From Nocardioides alkalitolerans (lineage in GTDB: Bacteria > Actinomycetota > Actinomycetes > Propionibacteriales > Nocardioidaceae): 64,000 nucleotides of DNA. The notes under the pieces were generated by a model that saw only the letters and a program-made list of their open reading frames with translations, had not been told where the DNA came from and did not search any database. Position numbers and translations under genes: made by a program. The stretch is taken from contig CP116227.1 of the NCBI GenBank assembly GCA_038184435.1, positions 434,001-498,000 of the forward strand. Direction: 5' to 3'. Shown here in pieces: positions 32,886 through 40,797 of the stretch. Within the stretch, counting starts at the first letter, position 1. Every line of letters starts with the position of its first letter.

Positions 32886-34247
32886 GTGACCACCACGAGC
32901 ACCGACGCCGCCGCGCTGCCCGAGCCCCTGCGGGCCCGGGTGGTGCAGCTGAGCGCCCAGGTGCTGCCCGACGTCGGGGTGCTCCCGCCCCCGCTGCGCA
33001 AGGTCGCGACGTTCGCCCCCCAGCGCCGCGCCCGGCTCGGGGGCGGGCAGGTCGCCGCCGCGCTCGGTGACGACGACCTGCGTAGCCGGATCGCCACGCA
33101 GGTCGTCGCCCGCACCGACCTGCGCGCGCTCGCGGCGGAGCTGCTCGACGCTGCTCCCGGGGACGACGAGGGCGGCGAGGGGGCCGGCGAGGTCCGCGAC
33201 CTGCCGCTCCACGATCCCGTCGACGTCGCCGCGCTGCTGTGGCTGGTGCGCCCCGCGGGGTGGGAGACGGCGTACGCCGCGGCCCTGGCCCGCCTCGACG
33301 AGGTGCGCGACGCGGCGGTCGCCGCGGAGGACGCCGAGGCCCGGCGCACGTTGGAGCGGCGGCTCGCGGCGGTCGAGGACGAGCTCGCCCGGCAGCGGAG
33401 CGAGGCGCGGGAGCAGCACGACGCCCTGCGCGCCGAGAACACCGCGCTGCGACGCAAGCTGGGGGAGGCGCGCGCAGCCGGACGCGGTGCCGACGAGGCG
33501 CGCGAGCGGGCGCTCGAGGAGCAGCGCCGGGCGCAGGAGAGGGCGACCGCCGCCGCGACCGCGGCCGAGGGCGAGGCGCGCCGGCTCCGCCGCCAGGTCG
33601 AGGAGCTCCAGGCCCAGGTGGCCCAGCAGCGCGGCGGGGCGCGCGCCGAGCGCGAGGACGCGACGATGCGCACCCGCCTGCTCCTCGAGACGCTCGTCGC
33701 CTCGGCCCAGGGCCTGCAGCGCGAGCTCGGCCTGCCCGCCGCCCTGGACACCGCGACGCCGGGGGAGCGCCACGAGTCGTCGCTCGTGGCGACCGGGGCC
33801 CGCACGACCTCCGCCGCCGGCGCGCTCGGGTCGGGGAGCCCGGCGCTGCTGGAGCAGCTGATCGGCATGCCGCGGGCGCGGCTCATCGTCGACGGCTACA
33901 ACGTCACGAAGCAGACGTGGGGCGGCTCCTCGCTCGAGGTGCAGCGGATGCGCCTCGTCAACGGGATCGCGCCCGTCGTCGCCCGCTCGGGCGCCGAGAC
34001 CACCGTCGTCTTCGACGCCGCCTCCTCGCCGACCCGCCCCGTCATCACCGCCCCGCGGGGGGTGCGGGTCGCGTTCAGCCCCGAGCACGTCATCGCCGAC
34101 GACGTCATCCGCGACCTCGTCAACCTGGAGCCCACGGGCCGCGTGGTCGTGGTCGTGACGAGCGACCAGGCGCTCGCCCGCGACGTACGGCGGGCGGGTG
34201 CCACCGTGATGGACGCCGTGGCGCTGGCGGGACTCCTCACCCGCTAG
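32886..34247 (+). CDS. NYN-domain RNA-binding/nuclease protein
   Basis: 453 residues. The first 120 residues form a helical domain, followed by a long coiled coil (about 135-250, Ala/Arg/Glu/Gln-rich). The C-terminal NYN (YacP-like PIN-fold) domain is at about 325-453. Acidic catalytic residues are visible in LIVDGYNVTKQTWG, TTVVFDAASS, ADDVIRDLVN and VTSDQALARDVRR, so a metal-dependent ribonuclease is likely. Actinobacterial homologues are annotated as RNA-binding proteins, with unknown targets. Divergent from the nuclease gene, with back-to-back leaderless promoters. Confidence 0.83.
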   Translation: MTTTSTDAAALPEPLRARVVQLSAQVLPDVGVLPPPLRKVATFAPQRRARLGGGQVAAALGDDDLRSRIATQVVARTDLRALAAELLDAAPGDDEGGEGAGEVRDLPLHDPVDVAALLWLVRPAGWETAYAAALARLDEVRDAAVAAEDAEARRTLERRLAAVEDELARQRSEAREQHDALRAENTALRRKLGEARAAGRGADEARERALEEQRRAQERATAAATAAEGEARRLRRQVEELQAQVAQQRGGARAEREDATMRTRLLLETLVASAQGLQRELGLPAALDTATPGERHESSLVATGARTTSAAGALGSGSPALLEQLIGMPRARLIVDGYNVTKQTWGGSSLEVQRMRLVNGIAPVVARSGAETTVVFDAASSPTRPVITAPRGVRVAFSPEHVIADDVIRDLVNLEPTGRVVVVVTSDQALARDVRRAGATVMDAVALAGLLTR

Positions 34248-34389
34248 CAGGCCACCCGGCACCCAGGAGTCGGCCCGGGTTGGGCTGGCGTTCTCCTCGA
34301 CCGGCGACAACGGCTCGAGCGGCCGTCACGTGTGTCCCGGTCGCGGCCGAGCGTCGTCGTGCGTCACCGAGCGCCACCGAGGAGTCCCC

Positions 34390-35373
34390 GTGCTGCCCTG
34401 GGTCGTCATCCCCGCCCTCAACGAGGCGGACAACCTCCGCGTGCTCGTGCCGCGCGTCGTGGAGCACGCGCTCGCGCTCCACCCCGACGCCCGGGTGCTG
34501 CTCGTCAACGACGGCTCGACGGACGACACCGCCGCGGTGATGCGGACGCTGGCCGCGACGCACCCCTGCGTCGAGCTCGAGATGCTCCGGCACAACCGGG
34601 GCAAGGCCGCCGCCCTACGGATCGGCTTCGAGCGCGCGCTCGAGGGCGGCGCCGACGTCGTGGTGATGATGGACGCCGACGGGCAGGACGACCCCGCGGA
34701 GCTGCCGGCCCTCGCGGCCGCCCTCGCCGGGGGCGCCGACCTGGTGACCGGGGCGCGCCTCACCCGCCGCGACCGGTTCGTGAAGCGCACGACGTCGCGG
34801 CTCTACAACCGCACGACGGCCCTGCTGTCCGGGGCGCCGGGCAACGACTTCAACTCCGGCTTCAAGATGATGCGCGCCGAGGTGGCGGCGGACGTCGCGC
34901 CGATGCTCTACGGCGAGATGCACCGCTACCTCACCGTCATCGCCCACGACCTGGGCCACCGCGTGGCGGAGGTGCCGGTCGAGCACCACCCGCGCATGTC
35001 GGGGTCGAGCAAGTACGGCCTCGCGCGGTTCTGGCGCGGCTTCGCCGACCTCGTGACGGTGCGGTTCCTGCTGTCCTACGAGAACCGTCCCTCCCACCTC
35101 TTCGGCGGCATCGGCTCCGCGTGCTTCGTCCTCGGCGGCCTGGTGCTGGCCTACCTGACGGTGCTCAAGATCGTCACCGGCGCGACCATCGGCGACCGTC
35201 CGCTGCTGCTCGCAGGCGTGCTGCTCGTGCTCGTCGGCCTGCAGCTGCTCCTCTTCGGCCTGCTCGCCGAGCTCGTCGTGCACGCACGGCAGCAGGCCCG
35301 GCCGGGCCGCGACGTGCGACCGACCTACGACGCCGGCCGCCTGGTGGCCGACGTGCGGCGTACCGACGCGTGA
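34390..35373 (+). CDS. GT2 glycosyltransferase with C-terminal membrane helices
   Basis: Resembles polyprenyl-phosphate glycosyltransferases (DPM1/GtrB type), which load a sugar on a lipid carrier at the inner face of the membrane. 327 residues. The nucleotide-sugar site is seen in PALNEADNL, VNDGSTDDTA and MMDADGQDDP. NDFNSGFKMM and HPRMSGSSKYG are family-typical. Two membrane helices lie at about 240-305. GTG 34390 has GAGGAG 5 nt upstream; a start at 34330 lacks a signal. It is the first gene of a four-gene overlap chain through 39233. Confidence 0.88.
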   Translation: MLPWVVIPALNEADNLRVLVPRVVEHALALHPDARVLLVNDGSTDDTAAVMRTLAATHPCVELEMLRHNRGKAAALRIGFERALEGGADVVVMMDADGQDDPAELPALAAALAGGADLVTGARLTRRDRFVKRTTSRLYNRTTALLSGAPGNDFNSGFKMMRAEVAADVAPMLYGEMHRYLTVIAHDLGHRVAEVPVEHHPRMSGSSKYGLARFWRGFADLVTVRFLLSYENRPSHLFGGIGSACFVLGGLVLAYLTVLKIVTGATIGDRPLLLAGVLLVLVGLQLLLFGLLAELVVHARQQARPGRDVRPTYDAGRLVADVRRTDA

Positions 35374-37529
35374 GCGGACCCCACCCGCACCCCCGGGTGC
35401 CGCGGCCGTTGCTCGTCGTGGCCGCGGTCGTGCTGCTCACCTCCGTGGCGCTGGCGGTCCACGGCGCCTGGACGACCGGGGTGTCGTGGGACGAGACCTA
35501 CCACGTGGGGCGGATGCGGAGCTTCCTCGAGCACGGCTGGTACCTGCTCGAGGGCGACCTCGACGGCGACCGGCCGGGCGCGTGGGAGGACCAGGCCTAC
35601 GTCTACGCGCCGGTGACGGCGCTCCTCATGCACGCCGCGGTCGTCGTCGCCGGCCTCGAGGGCCCGGGAGAGGTCGTGGCCACCGGCGACGCCTACGCGG
35701 TGCGCCACCTCGTCGTCGTCGCCGTCGGGCTCGTCGGCACCGCGGCCGTGGCCGTCACCGCCCGCGTGCTGCTGCGGTCGTGGGGCTGGGCCGTCGTCGC
35801 TGCGGCGGTGCTGGGGGCGATCCCGATGTGGACCGGCCACACCATGTTCAACGTCAAGGACGTGCCCGTCGCGACCGGCTGCACGCTCGTGACCGCCGGC
35901 CTCGTCGTGCTGCTGACCCGCCGACGGGGCGGGCCGGGCGGGCCGGGCCGACCGGGAGGGCCGCGCTCCGCGGCGTACGTCGTGGGGGCGGGCCTCGTCG
36001 TGCTCCTCGGCTGGGTGCTGGCGATGGGCACGCGTCCGGGCATCTGGCCCACGCTCGTCGCCAGCCACGTGGTCGCGGCGGTGCTGCTCCACCCCCGGCT
36101 GCGCGCCGGCGCCTCGGCCGTGCGTGCCGCCGGGCCGCTCGTCGCGCTCGTGCCCGTCGCGGCGTGGCTGGTGCTGCTGGCGATCTATCCCGCCGTCTTC
36201 GCGACGCCGCTGACGACCCTGCGGGAGTCGGCCCTGTCGTCGTCGCGCTTCGACGAGCGGACCGGCCGGTGGTTCTACGTGCCGGCGCTGCTGGTCGGCG
36301 AGGTGCCCCTGGTGCTCCTCGTGCTGGTGCTCGTCGGGTCGGTGCTCGCGCTCCGGCGCGTGGTGACCGACGTGCGGGTGCTGTCCGTCGGCACGACGAC
36401 GACCGCCTGGCTGCTCGTCGGGGTGCAGGCGTGGACGCTGCCGCTCCTGGCGGTGGTGCGGGAGTCGAACCTCTACAACGGGCTGCGGCAGCTGCTCTTC
36501 ATGGTGCCCGCGATGGCGCTGCTGGCCACGCTGGCGATCGCGGCGGCCGTGGGGGCCGCGGCGCGGTGGCGCGAGCGGTCGCTCCGGGTCGCGCCCGCCC
36601 TCCTGCTCGGCGCCGTCGCGCTCGGCCTCCTCGCGCCGACGCTCGACCAGGTGCGGCTGCACCCCTACGGCTACACGTTCGCGACCCTGCCGTCCTACGC
36701 CGTCGCGGAGGCCGCGGACACCGACTACTGGCGCACGAGCGCGCGCGAGCTGGCGCCCTCGGTGCCGGCGGGCTGGGTCACCTGCTCCCCGGCGCTCGAC
36801 GACGAGCGGCGCTCGCTGCGCCGCTCCCTCGACGGCGACGAGGACTGCGCGCGCGACCTCATCGGGCCGCTGTCGGCCTGGGCCGGTGTGCGGGGGACCG
36901 ACCCCGCCCCCGACCCCGTCGCGGGCGAGCCGCTCGGGCCGACGGAGTTCTGGGCCGTCACGGCCGGCCCCCGCCGGCCCGGCACCAACTGCGTCGAGGT
37001 GGCCCGCGTCGACCGGCCGGGTCCCCTGCCGGGGATCGGCACGCTCCTCGGCCTGCCCGCCCGCGACGTCATGAGCCGGCTGGCCCGCTGCGCGCTGGTG
37101 CTCCCCGTCCACGACGGAGGTCCGATGACCTTCGGGCCGGGCGGGGACGCCGGGGACCTGGAGCTCGGCGGGTGGACCGCCCACGCCACGGCCGCGGGCA
37201 TCCGGCTCACGGGCGAGCGCGGCGAGATCGGGTTCACCCTGACGTCGCCCCGGCCCGGCGGTGCCGAGCTGCGGATCGGGCTCGTCGACCCCGTGGCGCC
37301 GGACGCGGTCCGGGTGCGCGTCAACGGCACCGAGGTCGCGGTGCGGGGGAGCGGAGCCGGGGCGGCCGGGACGCGGCTGACCGCCGCGGTGCCCGCGGAC
37401 GTGCTGGCGGCGTACGGCGGGGGACGGGTCGTCGTCGCCGTCGAGCGTGCGGCGGACGTCGCGCCGCGCCTGCTGACGATGGAGCTCGCCGACGTGGCCG
37501 GGCTCCCTGCTGGAGAAGGGGACGGATGA
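35370..37529 (+). CDS. Large membrane glycosyltransferase (GT39/GT-C-like)
   Basis: 719 residues, about 11 membrane helices, then a C-terminal extracytoplasmic region (about 450-719) rich in beta structure. The acidic pair in TTGVSWDETYHVGRM (about residue 40) fits the catalytic Asp/Glu of the first outer loop in GT39 and related enzymes that use polyprenyl-phosphate sugars. GTG 35370 overlaps the upstream GT2 stop by 4 bp, so the GT2 enzyme probably makes its lipid donor. The acceptor (protein, glycolipid or wall polymer) is unknown. Gly/Pro-rich cytoplasmic loop near residue 190. Confidence 0.75.
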   Translation: MSGPHPHPRVPRPLLVVAAVVLLTSVALAVHGAWTTGVSWDETYHVGRMRSFLEHGWYLLEGDLDGDRPGAWEDQAYVYAPVTALLMHAAVVVAGLEGPGEVVATGDAYAVRHLVVVAVGLVGTAAVAVTARVLLRSWGWAVVAAAVLGAIPMWTGHTMFNVKDVPVATGCTLVTAGLVVLLTRRRGGPGGPGRPGGPRSAAYVVGAGLVVLLGWVLAMGTRPGIWPTLVASHVVAAVLLHPRLRAGASAVRAAGPLVALVPVAAWLVLLAIYPAVFATPLTTLRESALSSSRFDERTGRWFYVPALLVGEVPLVLLVLVLVGSVLALRRVVTDVRVLSVGTTTTAWLLVGVQAWTLPLLAVVRESNLYNGLRQLLFMVPAMALLATLAIAAAVGAAARWRERSLRVAPALLLGAVALGLLAPTLDQVRLHPYGYTFATLPSYAVAEAADTDYWRTSARELAPSVPAGWVTCSPALDDERRSLRRSLDGDEDCARDLIGPLSAWAGVRGTDPAPDPVAGEPLGPTEFWAVTAGPRRPGTNCVEVARVDRPGPLPGIGTLLGLPARDVMSRLARCALVLPVHDGGPMTFGPGGDAGDLELGGWTAHATAAGIRLTGERGEIGFTLTSPRPGGAELRIGLVDPVAPDAVRVRVNGTEVAVRGSGAGAAGTRLTAAVPADVLAAYGGGRVVVAVERAADVAPRLLTMELADVAGLPAGEGDG

Positions 37530-37530
37530 G

Positions 37531-38253
37531 GTGAAGGGTCTCTACGTGCGGCTCCTGCGGGTGCTGCGGGGCGTGCTGCGGACGACCGGGCTGCTGCGGC
37601 TGCTCGACCGGTGGGCGGCGCGCTCGCGCACGGGCCTGTGGGTGCGGTCCTGGCTGTCGATCTACGACCTCGACGAGCTGGTGCGCCACGACGTGCCGTG
37701 GTGGACGTTCGACGCCGCCGACCGTGTCGAGGCGTTCCTGCGCGGTCGCCCGGGGGCCCGCGCCCTCGAGTGGGGCTCCGGCGCCTCGACGGTGTGGCTC
37801 GCCGCCCGGTGCGCCGAGGTCGTCTCCATCGAGCACGACGTCGACTGGGCCGCGTCCATGCGGCCCGTGCTGCCGGCGAACGCCGAGCTCCGCGTCGTAC
37901 CGCCCCAGGACGCGCGCACCCGGCTCACCCGGGAGGTCGTGGCGTCGGCCAAGCCGGGGTTCGCGGACCTCGACTTCGCGGACTACGTGGCCGAGGTGGA
38001 CCGGGTGCCCGGCGCGTTCGACCTCGTGGTCGTCGACGGCCGCGCCCGGGAGGCGTGCCTCGAGCGGGCCGTCGGACGGGTCGCGCCGGGCGGGCTCGTC
38101 GTGGTCGACAACGTCGACCGCGCTCGCTACCGCGACGCCATCGCGCGGGTCGAGGGGCGGCTCGGGGGCCGGGCGCGCGTGACGTGGACGCGGGGACGCA
38201 CGCCCACGCTGCCCTACCCGACCCGCACCGCGCTGCTCGAGCCGAGCCCGTGA
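37531..38253 (+). CDS. Class I methyltransferase-like protein
   Basis: Predicted SAM-dependent methyltransferase, 240 residues, substrate unknown. Motif I is ALEWGSGASTVWLA (about residue 82), followed by VVSIEHDVDWAA (acidic motif II) and FDLVVVDGRAREACLERA, then GGLVVVDNVDRARY. This resembles FkbM- or sugar-linked methyltransferases. The first 45 residues include a basic amphipathic stretch that could touch the membrane. GTG 37531 is 1 nt after the stop of the large glycosyltransferase gene. Its stop overlaps the next gene (GTGA). It may modify the glycan made by its neighbours. Confidence 0.75.
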   Translation: MKGLYVRLLRVLRGVLRTTGLLRLLDRWAARSRTGLWVRSWLSIYDLDELVRHDVPWWTFDAADRVEAFLRGRPGARALEWGSGASTVWLAARCAEVVSIEHDVDWAASMRPVLPANAELRVVPPQDARTRLTREVVASAKPGFADLDFADYVAEVDRVPGAFDLVVVDGRAREACLERAVGRVAPGGLVVVDNVDRARYRDAIARVEGRLGGRARVTWTRGRTPTLPYPTRTALLEPSP

Positions 38254-39233
38254 GGTCGGTGGGGCCGGTGGGGTCGTCCGTGCGGCCGTGGCTGGTGCGC
38301 GCGGCGTTCCTCGCGGTCGTGGTGGGGTGCATGGCCTGGAGCCTCGACGGGCGGTGGGACGAGGTGGCCCGGGCCGTCCGGCGGGTCCATCCCCTCGCCC
38401 TGGCCGCGGCGGTCCTCCTCACCGGTGGTGGCCTGCTCGCCACGTCCGTGGTGTGGCGACGGACGCTGGCCGCCTTCGGGCACGCCGTGCCGCGCCGGGA
38501 GGCACGCTCGGTGTTCTTCGTGAGCCAGCTCGGCAAGTACGTGCCCGGCGCCGTCTGGGCGATCGGCGTGCAGGCCCGGCTGGCGGCGCGGCACGCCGTC
38601 CCGGTGCGCGTGACCGTCACGACGGCCCTCACGTTCACGGGCATCCACCTGCTGACGGCGGGACTGCTCGGCGGTGCGCTGGTGGCGGCGGGCGCGGCGC
38701 CGGCGCCCGGTCCGCGGTGGCTGTGGGGGCTCGGCGCGCTCGCCTGCGTCGGCGGGTTCGTGCCGGTGGTGAACCGTCGGCTGCTGCGGCGGGCCGCGGG
38801 GACCGACCTGGTGGTGGGGTGGCGCGATTCCCTCGCGGTCGTCGGGCTGATGACGGTGGCCTGGGCCTGCTACGCGGCGGCGCTGCTGCTGCTCGTCGAG
38901 GACCGCTCCCCGGCGCTCCTGGGAGCGCTCGCCGGGGCGTTCGCGCTGGGGTACGTCGCGGGTGTGCTCGTCGTCGTCGCCCCGGCCGGCCTCGGGGCGC
39001 GGGAGGCCACCTTCGTGGCCGTGCTGGCGCCGGTCACCGGGCTACCCGTCGCCACCGCGATCGCCCTGCTGGCCCGCCTCGTGCACACCGTGGCCGACGT
39101 GGTGCTGGCAGCGGTGTCGTGGCGTCCGGAGCGGGCCACCGCGGATGGTCCTGCGACGGCCGGCGGCGCGGCCCGTCCAGAACTGTCGGTGCCTGCTGGC
39201 ACGGTCCGCTCCCATGACGACGATCGACTGTGA
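38250..39233 (+). CDS. Lysylphosphatidylglycerol synthase-like membrane protein (UPF0104)
   Basis: 327 residues, about eight membrane helices, of the LPG-synthase transmembrane/AglD family. Family signatures are FVSQLGKYVPGAVWAIG and the late PAGLGAREATFVAVL. Such proteins act as lipid flippases or as partners of membrane glycosyltransferases. There is no C-terminal aminoacyl-transferase domain, so it is not a full MprF. GTG 38250 overlaps the methyltransferase stop by 4 bp. As the last gene of the glycan operon, it may flip the lipid-linked sugar used by the large glycosyltransferase. Its 3' end overlaps the next small gene by 20 bp. Confidence 0.82.
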   Translation: MRSVGPVGSSVRPWLVRAAFLAVVVGCMAWSLDGRWDEVARAVRRVHPLALAAAVLLTGGGLLATSVVWRRTLAAFGHAVPRREARSVFFVSQLGKYVPGAVWAIGVQARLAARHAVPVRVTVTTALTFTGIHLLTAGLLGGALVAAGAAPAPGPRWLWGLGALACVGGFVPVVNRRLLRRAAGTDLVVGWRDSLAVVGLMTVAWACYAAALLLLVEDRSPALLGALAGAFALGYVAGVLVVVAPAGLGAREATFVAVLAPVTGLPVATAIALLARLVHTVADVVLAAVSWRPERATADGPATAGGAARPELSVPAGTVRSHDDDRL

Positions 39234-39417
39234 CAGCTGTCTCGTGCGGGGGCTGCACTGCCACGACTGCGTGGTGACGGCCCTCCTCGGCCCGCCCCCC
39301 GAGCAGGGGTTCGACAACGAGGAGCAGCGGGCGCTCGACGTGCTCGCGGCGGGTGGTCTGGTGCCGCCGCTGCGGCTCGTCCAGCCCGTCCGCGGGCCGG
39401 AGGCCGGCACCGCCTGA
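39214..39417 (+). CDS. Small Cys/His-rich protein, unknown
   Basis: 67 residues, family not named. The N terminus holds DCDSCLVRGLHCHDC, with four Cys and two His in 15 residues, so probably a zinc- or metal-binding knuckle. The remainder is acidic and Leu-rich (FDNEEQRALDVLAAGGLVPPL). ATG 39214 lies inside the end of the upstream gene (20-bp overlap). Similar small genes sit just before NlpC/P60 genes in Nocardioides-like genomes as far as I recall. The pattern CxxC-x5-H-C-H-x-C is unlikely to arise by chance in a shadow frame. Confidence 0.6.
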   Translation: MTTIDCDSCLVRGLHCHDCVVTALLGPPPEQGFDNEEQRALDVLAAGGLVPPLRLVQPVRGPEAGTA

Positions 39418-39472
39418 GCCCCGGGACGGGTGCTGCGCGGGCGTGGCGACGGTCTCGCTCCGACACCCGGAC

Positions 39473-39725
39473 CGGAGGTTTGCCGCCGTGGTGCCGCGCG
39501 ACTACCCTCGGGCGAGGCCTCCGTGGAAGTGGACCGACCGGTTCGCGCGGAGGTCGCGCCGAGTTCGGAGAGCGCGCCGTCGCAGCAGCGGTGGCGGGTG
39601 GTCCGGAGCCGGGGAACCAATCCCCCTGGGGTGAATCGCGCGCGAGGCGTGGACCGATCGGTCCGCGAGGAGCGTGTGTAGGGCAATGTCGTGCCCGAAC
39701 CCGTCAGCTCACCCGGTAGGCGTAC
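39473..39725 (+). ncRNA. Cyclic di-AMP riboswitch (ydaO/yuaA class)
   Basis: The gap 39418-39751 holds a ydaO-type leader. Conserved core pieces appear in order: GGGGAACCAA at 39611-39620, GGGGTGAAT at 39628-39636, GTAGGGCAA at 39678-39686 and CCCGAACCCGTCAGCTCACC at 39693-39712, as in the family consensus. The outer stem seems to start near 39473 (GGAGGTTTGCCGCC) and close near 39725. It ends about 27 nt before the GTG of the NlpC/P60 gene. In actinobacteria this riboswitch turns off wall hydrolase and resuscitation genes when c-di-AMP is high. Exact ends are estimates. Confidence 0.92.
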
Positions 39726-39751
39726 GACACGTGTGAGGAGATCGCCGGCTC

Positions 39752-40762
39752 GTGCTGGACGGACGTAAGCGGATCGGTGCTGGACTGGCCGCGGCCGCAG
39801 TGATCGGTGTGTCCCTGCTCCCGAGCGCCCCCGCGGCGGCGGAGCCGGACATCGAGGACGTGAAGGCTCAGATCGAGCAGCTCTACCACGAGTCGGAGCA
39901 GGCGGCCGAGCGTCGCAACGACGCCGAGCTCGAGCTGGAGCGCCTGCAGTCGGAGCTGGAGCTCCTGCAGCAGGACGAGGCCGCGCAGAGCGACGGCTTC
40001 GACTCCGTGCGCTCCCAGGTGGCGGACTCCGTCGTGGCCCAGTCGCAGGGCAGCAGCATCTCGCCCGTCGCCGAGGCCGCGCTCTCCGAGGACACGGGCG
40101 CCTTCCTCGCCCAGCTCTCGACGGCGTCGACCTACAGCGACATCCAGGGACGCCTCGTCGACACCTACTCGACCGAGCTGCAGGCCCTCGAGGTCCGCCG
40201 GTCGGCCACCGAGGAGCGGGTCGCCCAGATCGCCGCGGTGGAGGAGCAGGCCGCCGAGGAGAGCGCCACCATCGACCAGAAGGTCGACGAGGCCGAGGCG
40301 CTGCTCGCCGAGCTCGAGGCGGAGGCGGCCGAGGAGGCCGCGACGCTCTTCGCCGAGGAGGGCACCGCCGACACCGCGCAGGCCGCCGAGATCGCTTCCG
40401 ACGTCCCCGTCTCCGGTCGCGCGGGCGCGGCGGTGCAGTACGCGCTGGCCCAGGTGGGCGACAGCTACGTCTACGGCGCCTCCGGCCCCGACGCGTTCGA
40501 CTGCTCCGGCCTGACCTCGATGGCGTGGGCCCAGGCCGGCGTCTCGCTGCCGCACTCGTCGAAGGCGCAGTTCAGCTCGGGCCGCCAGGTGTCGCGCAGC
40601 GAGCTGCAGCCGGGCGACCTGGTGTTCTACTACAGCCCCATCAGCCACGTCGGCATCTACATCGGCAACGGCCAGATCGTGCACGCGGCGAACCCCCGGT
40701 CGGGTGTCGCTATCGCCTCGGTCGGCTCGATGCCCTACTCGGGCGCCGTCCGCCCGGGCTGA
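39752..40762 (+). CDS. Secreted NlpC/P60 peptidoglycan endopeptidase
   Basis: Cell-wall hydrolase that cuts within stem peptides. 336 residues. A signal peptide ends near ASA-like PSAPAAAEP (about 30), then a long Glu/Ala/Gln-rich coiled coil (about 32-215) and the NlpC/P60 domain (about 225-336). The catalytic triad is visible: FDCSGLTSMAWAQAG (Cys), PISHVGIYIGNGQIVHA (His) and a third His/Asn nearby. GTG 39752 has GAGGAG 11 nt upstream. Expression is set by the c-di-AMP riboswitch in its leader. It corresponds by position to Rv2190c. Confidence 0.93.
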   Translation: MLDGRKRIGAGLAAAAVIGVSLLPSAPAAAEPDIEDVKAQIEQLYHESEQAAERRNDAELELERLQSELELLQQDEAAQSDGFDSVRSQVADSVVAQSQGSSISPVAEAALSEDTGAFLAQLSTASTYSDIQGRLVDTYSTELQALEVRRSATEERVAQIAAVEEQAAEESATIDQKVDEAEALLAELEAEAAEEAATLFAEEGTADTAQAAEIASDVPVSGRAGAAVQYALAQVGDSYVYGASGPDAFDCSGLTSMAWAQAGVSLPHSSKAQFSSGRQVSRSELQPGDLVFYYSPISHVGIYIGNGQIVHAANPRSGVAIASVGSMPYSGAVRPG

Positions 40763-40776
40763 GGCTCCTCTCAGCC
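40757..40776 (+). terminator. 7-bp hairpin at the NlpC/P60 stop
   Basis: GGCTGAG and CTCAGCC with a 6-nt spacer, overlapping the stop codon. It is followed at 40821-40856 by a stronger perfect hairpin inside the next gene. Confidence 0.35.
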
Positions 40777-40784
40777 GCGACCGC

Positions 40785-40790
40785 TACCGT
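40785..40790 (+). promoter_or_regulatory. -10 box of leaderless M48 protease gene
   Basis: TACCGT, 7 nt before GTG 40798. It fixes that GTG rather than the in-frame GTG at 40789. Confidence 0.45.
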
Positions 40791-40797
40791 GCCGGTC

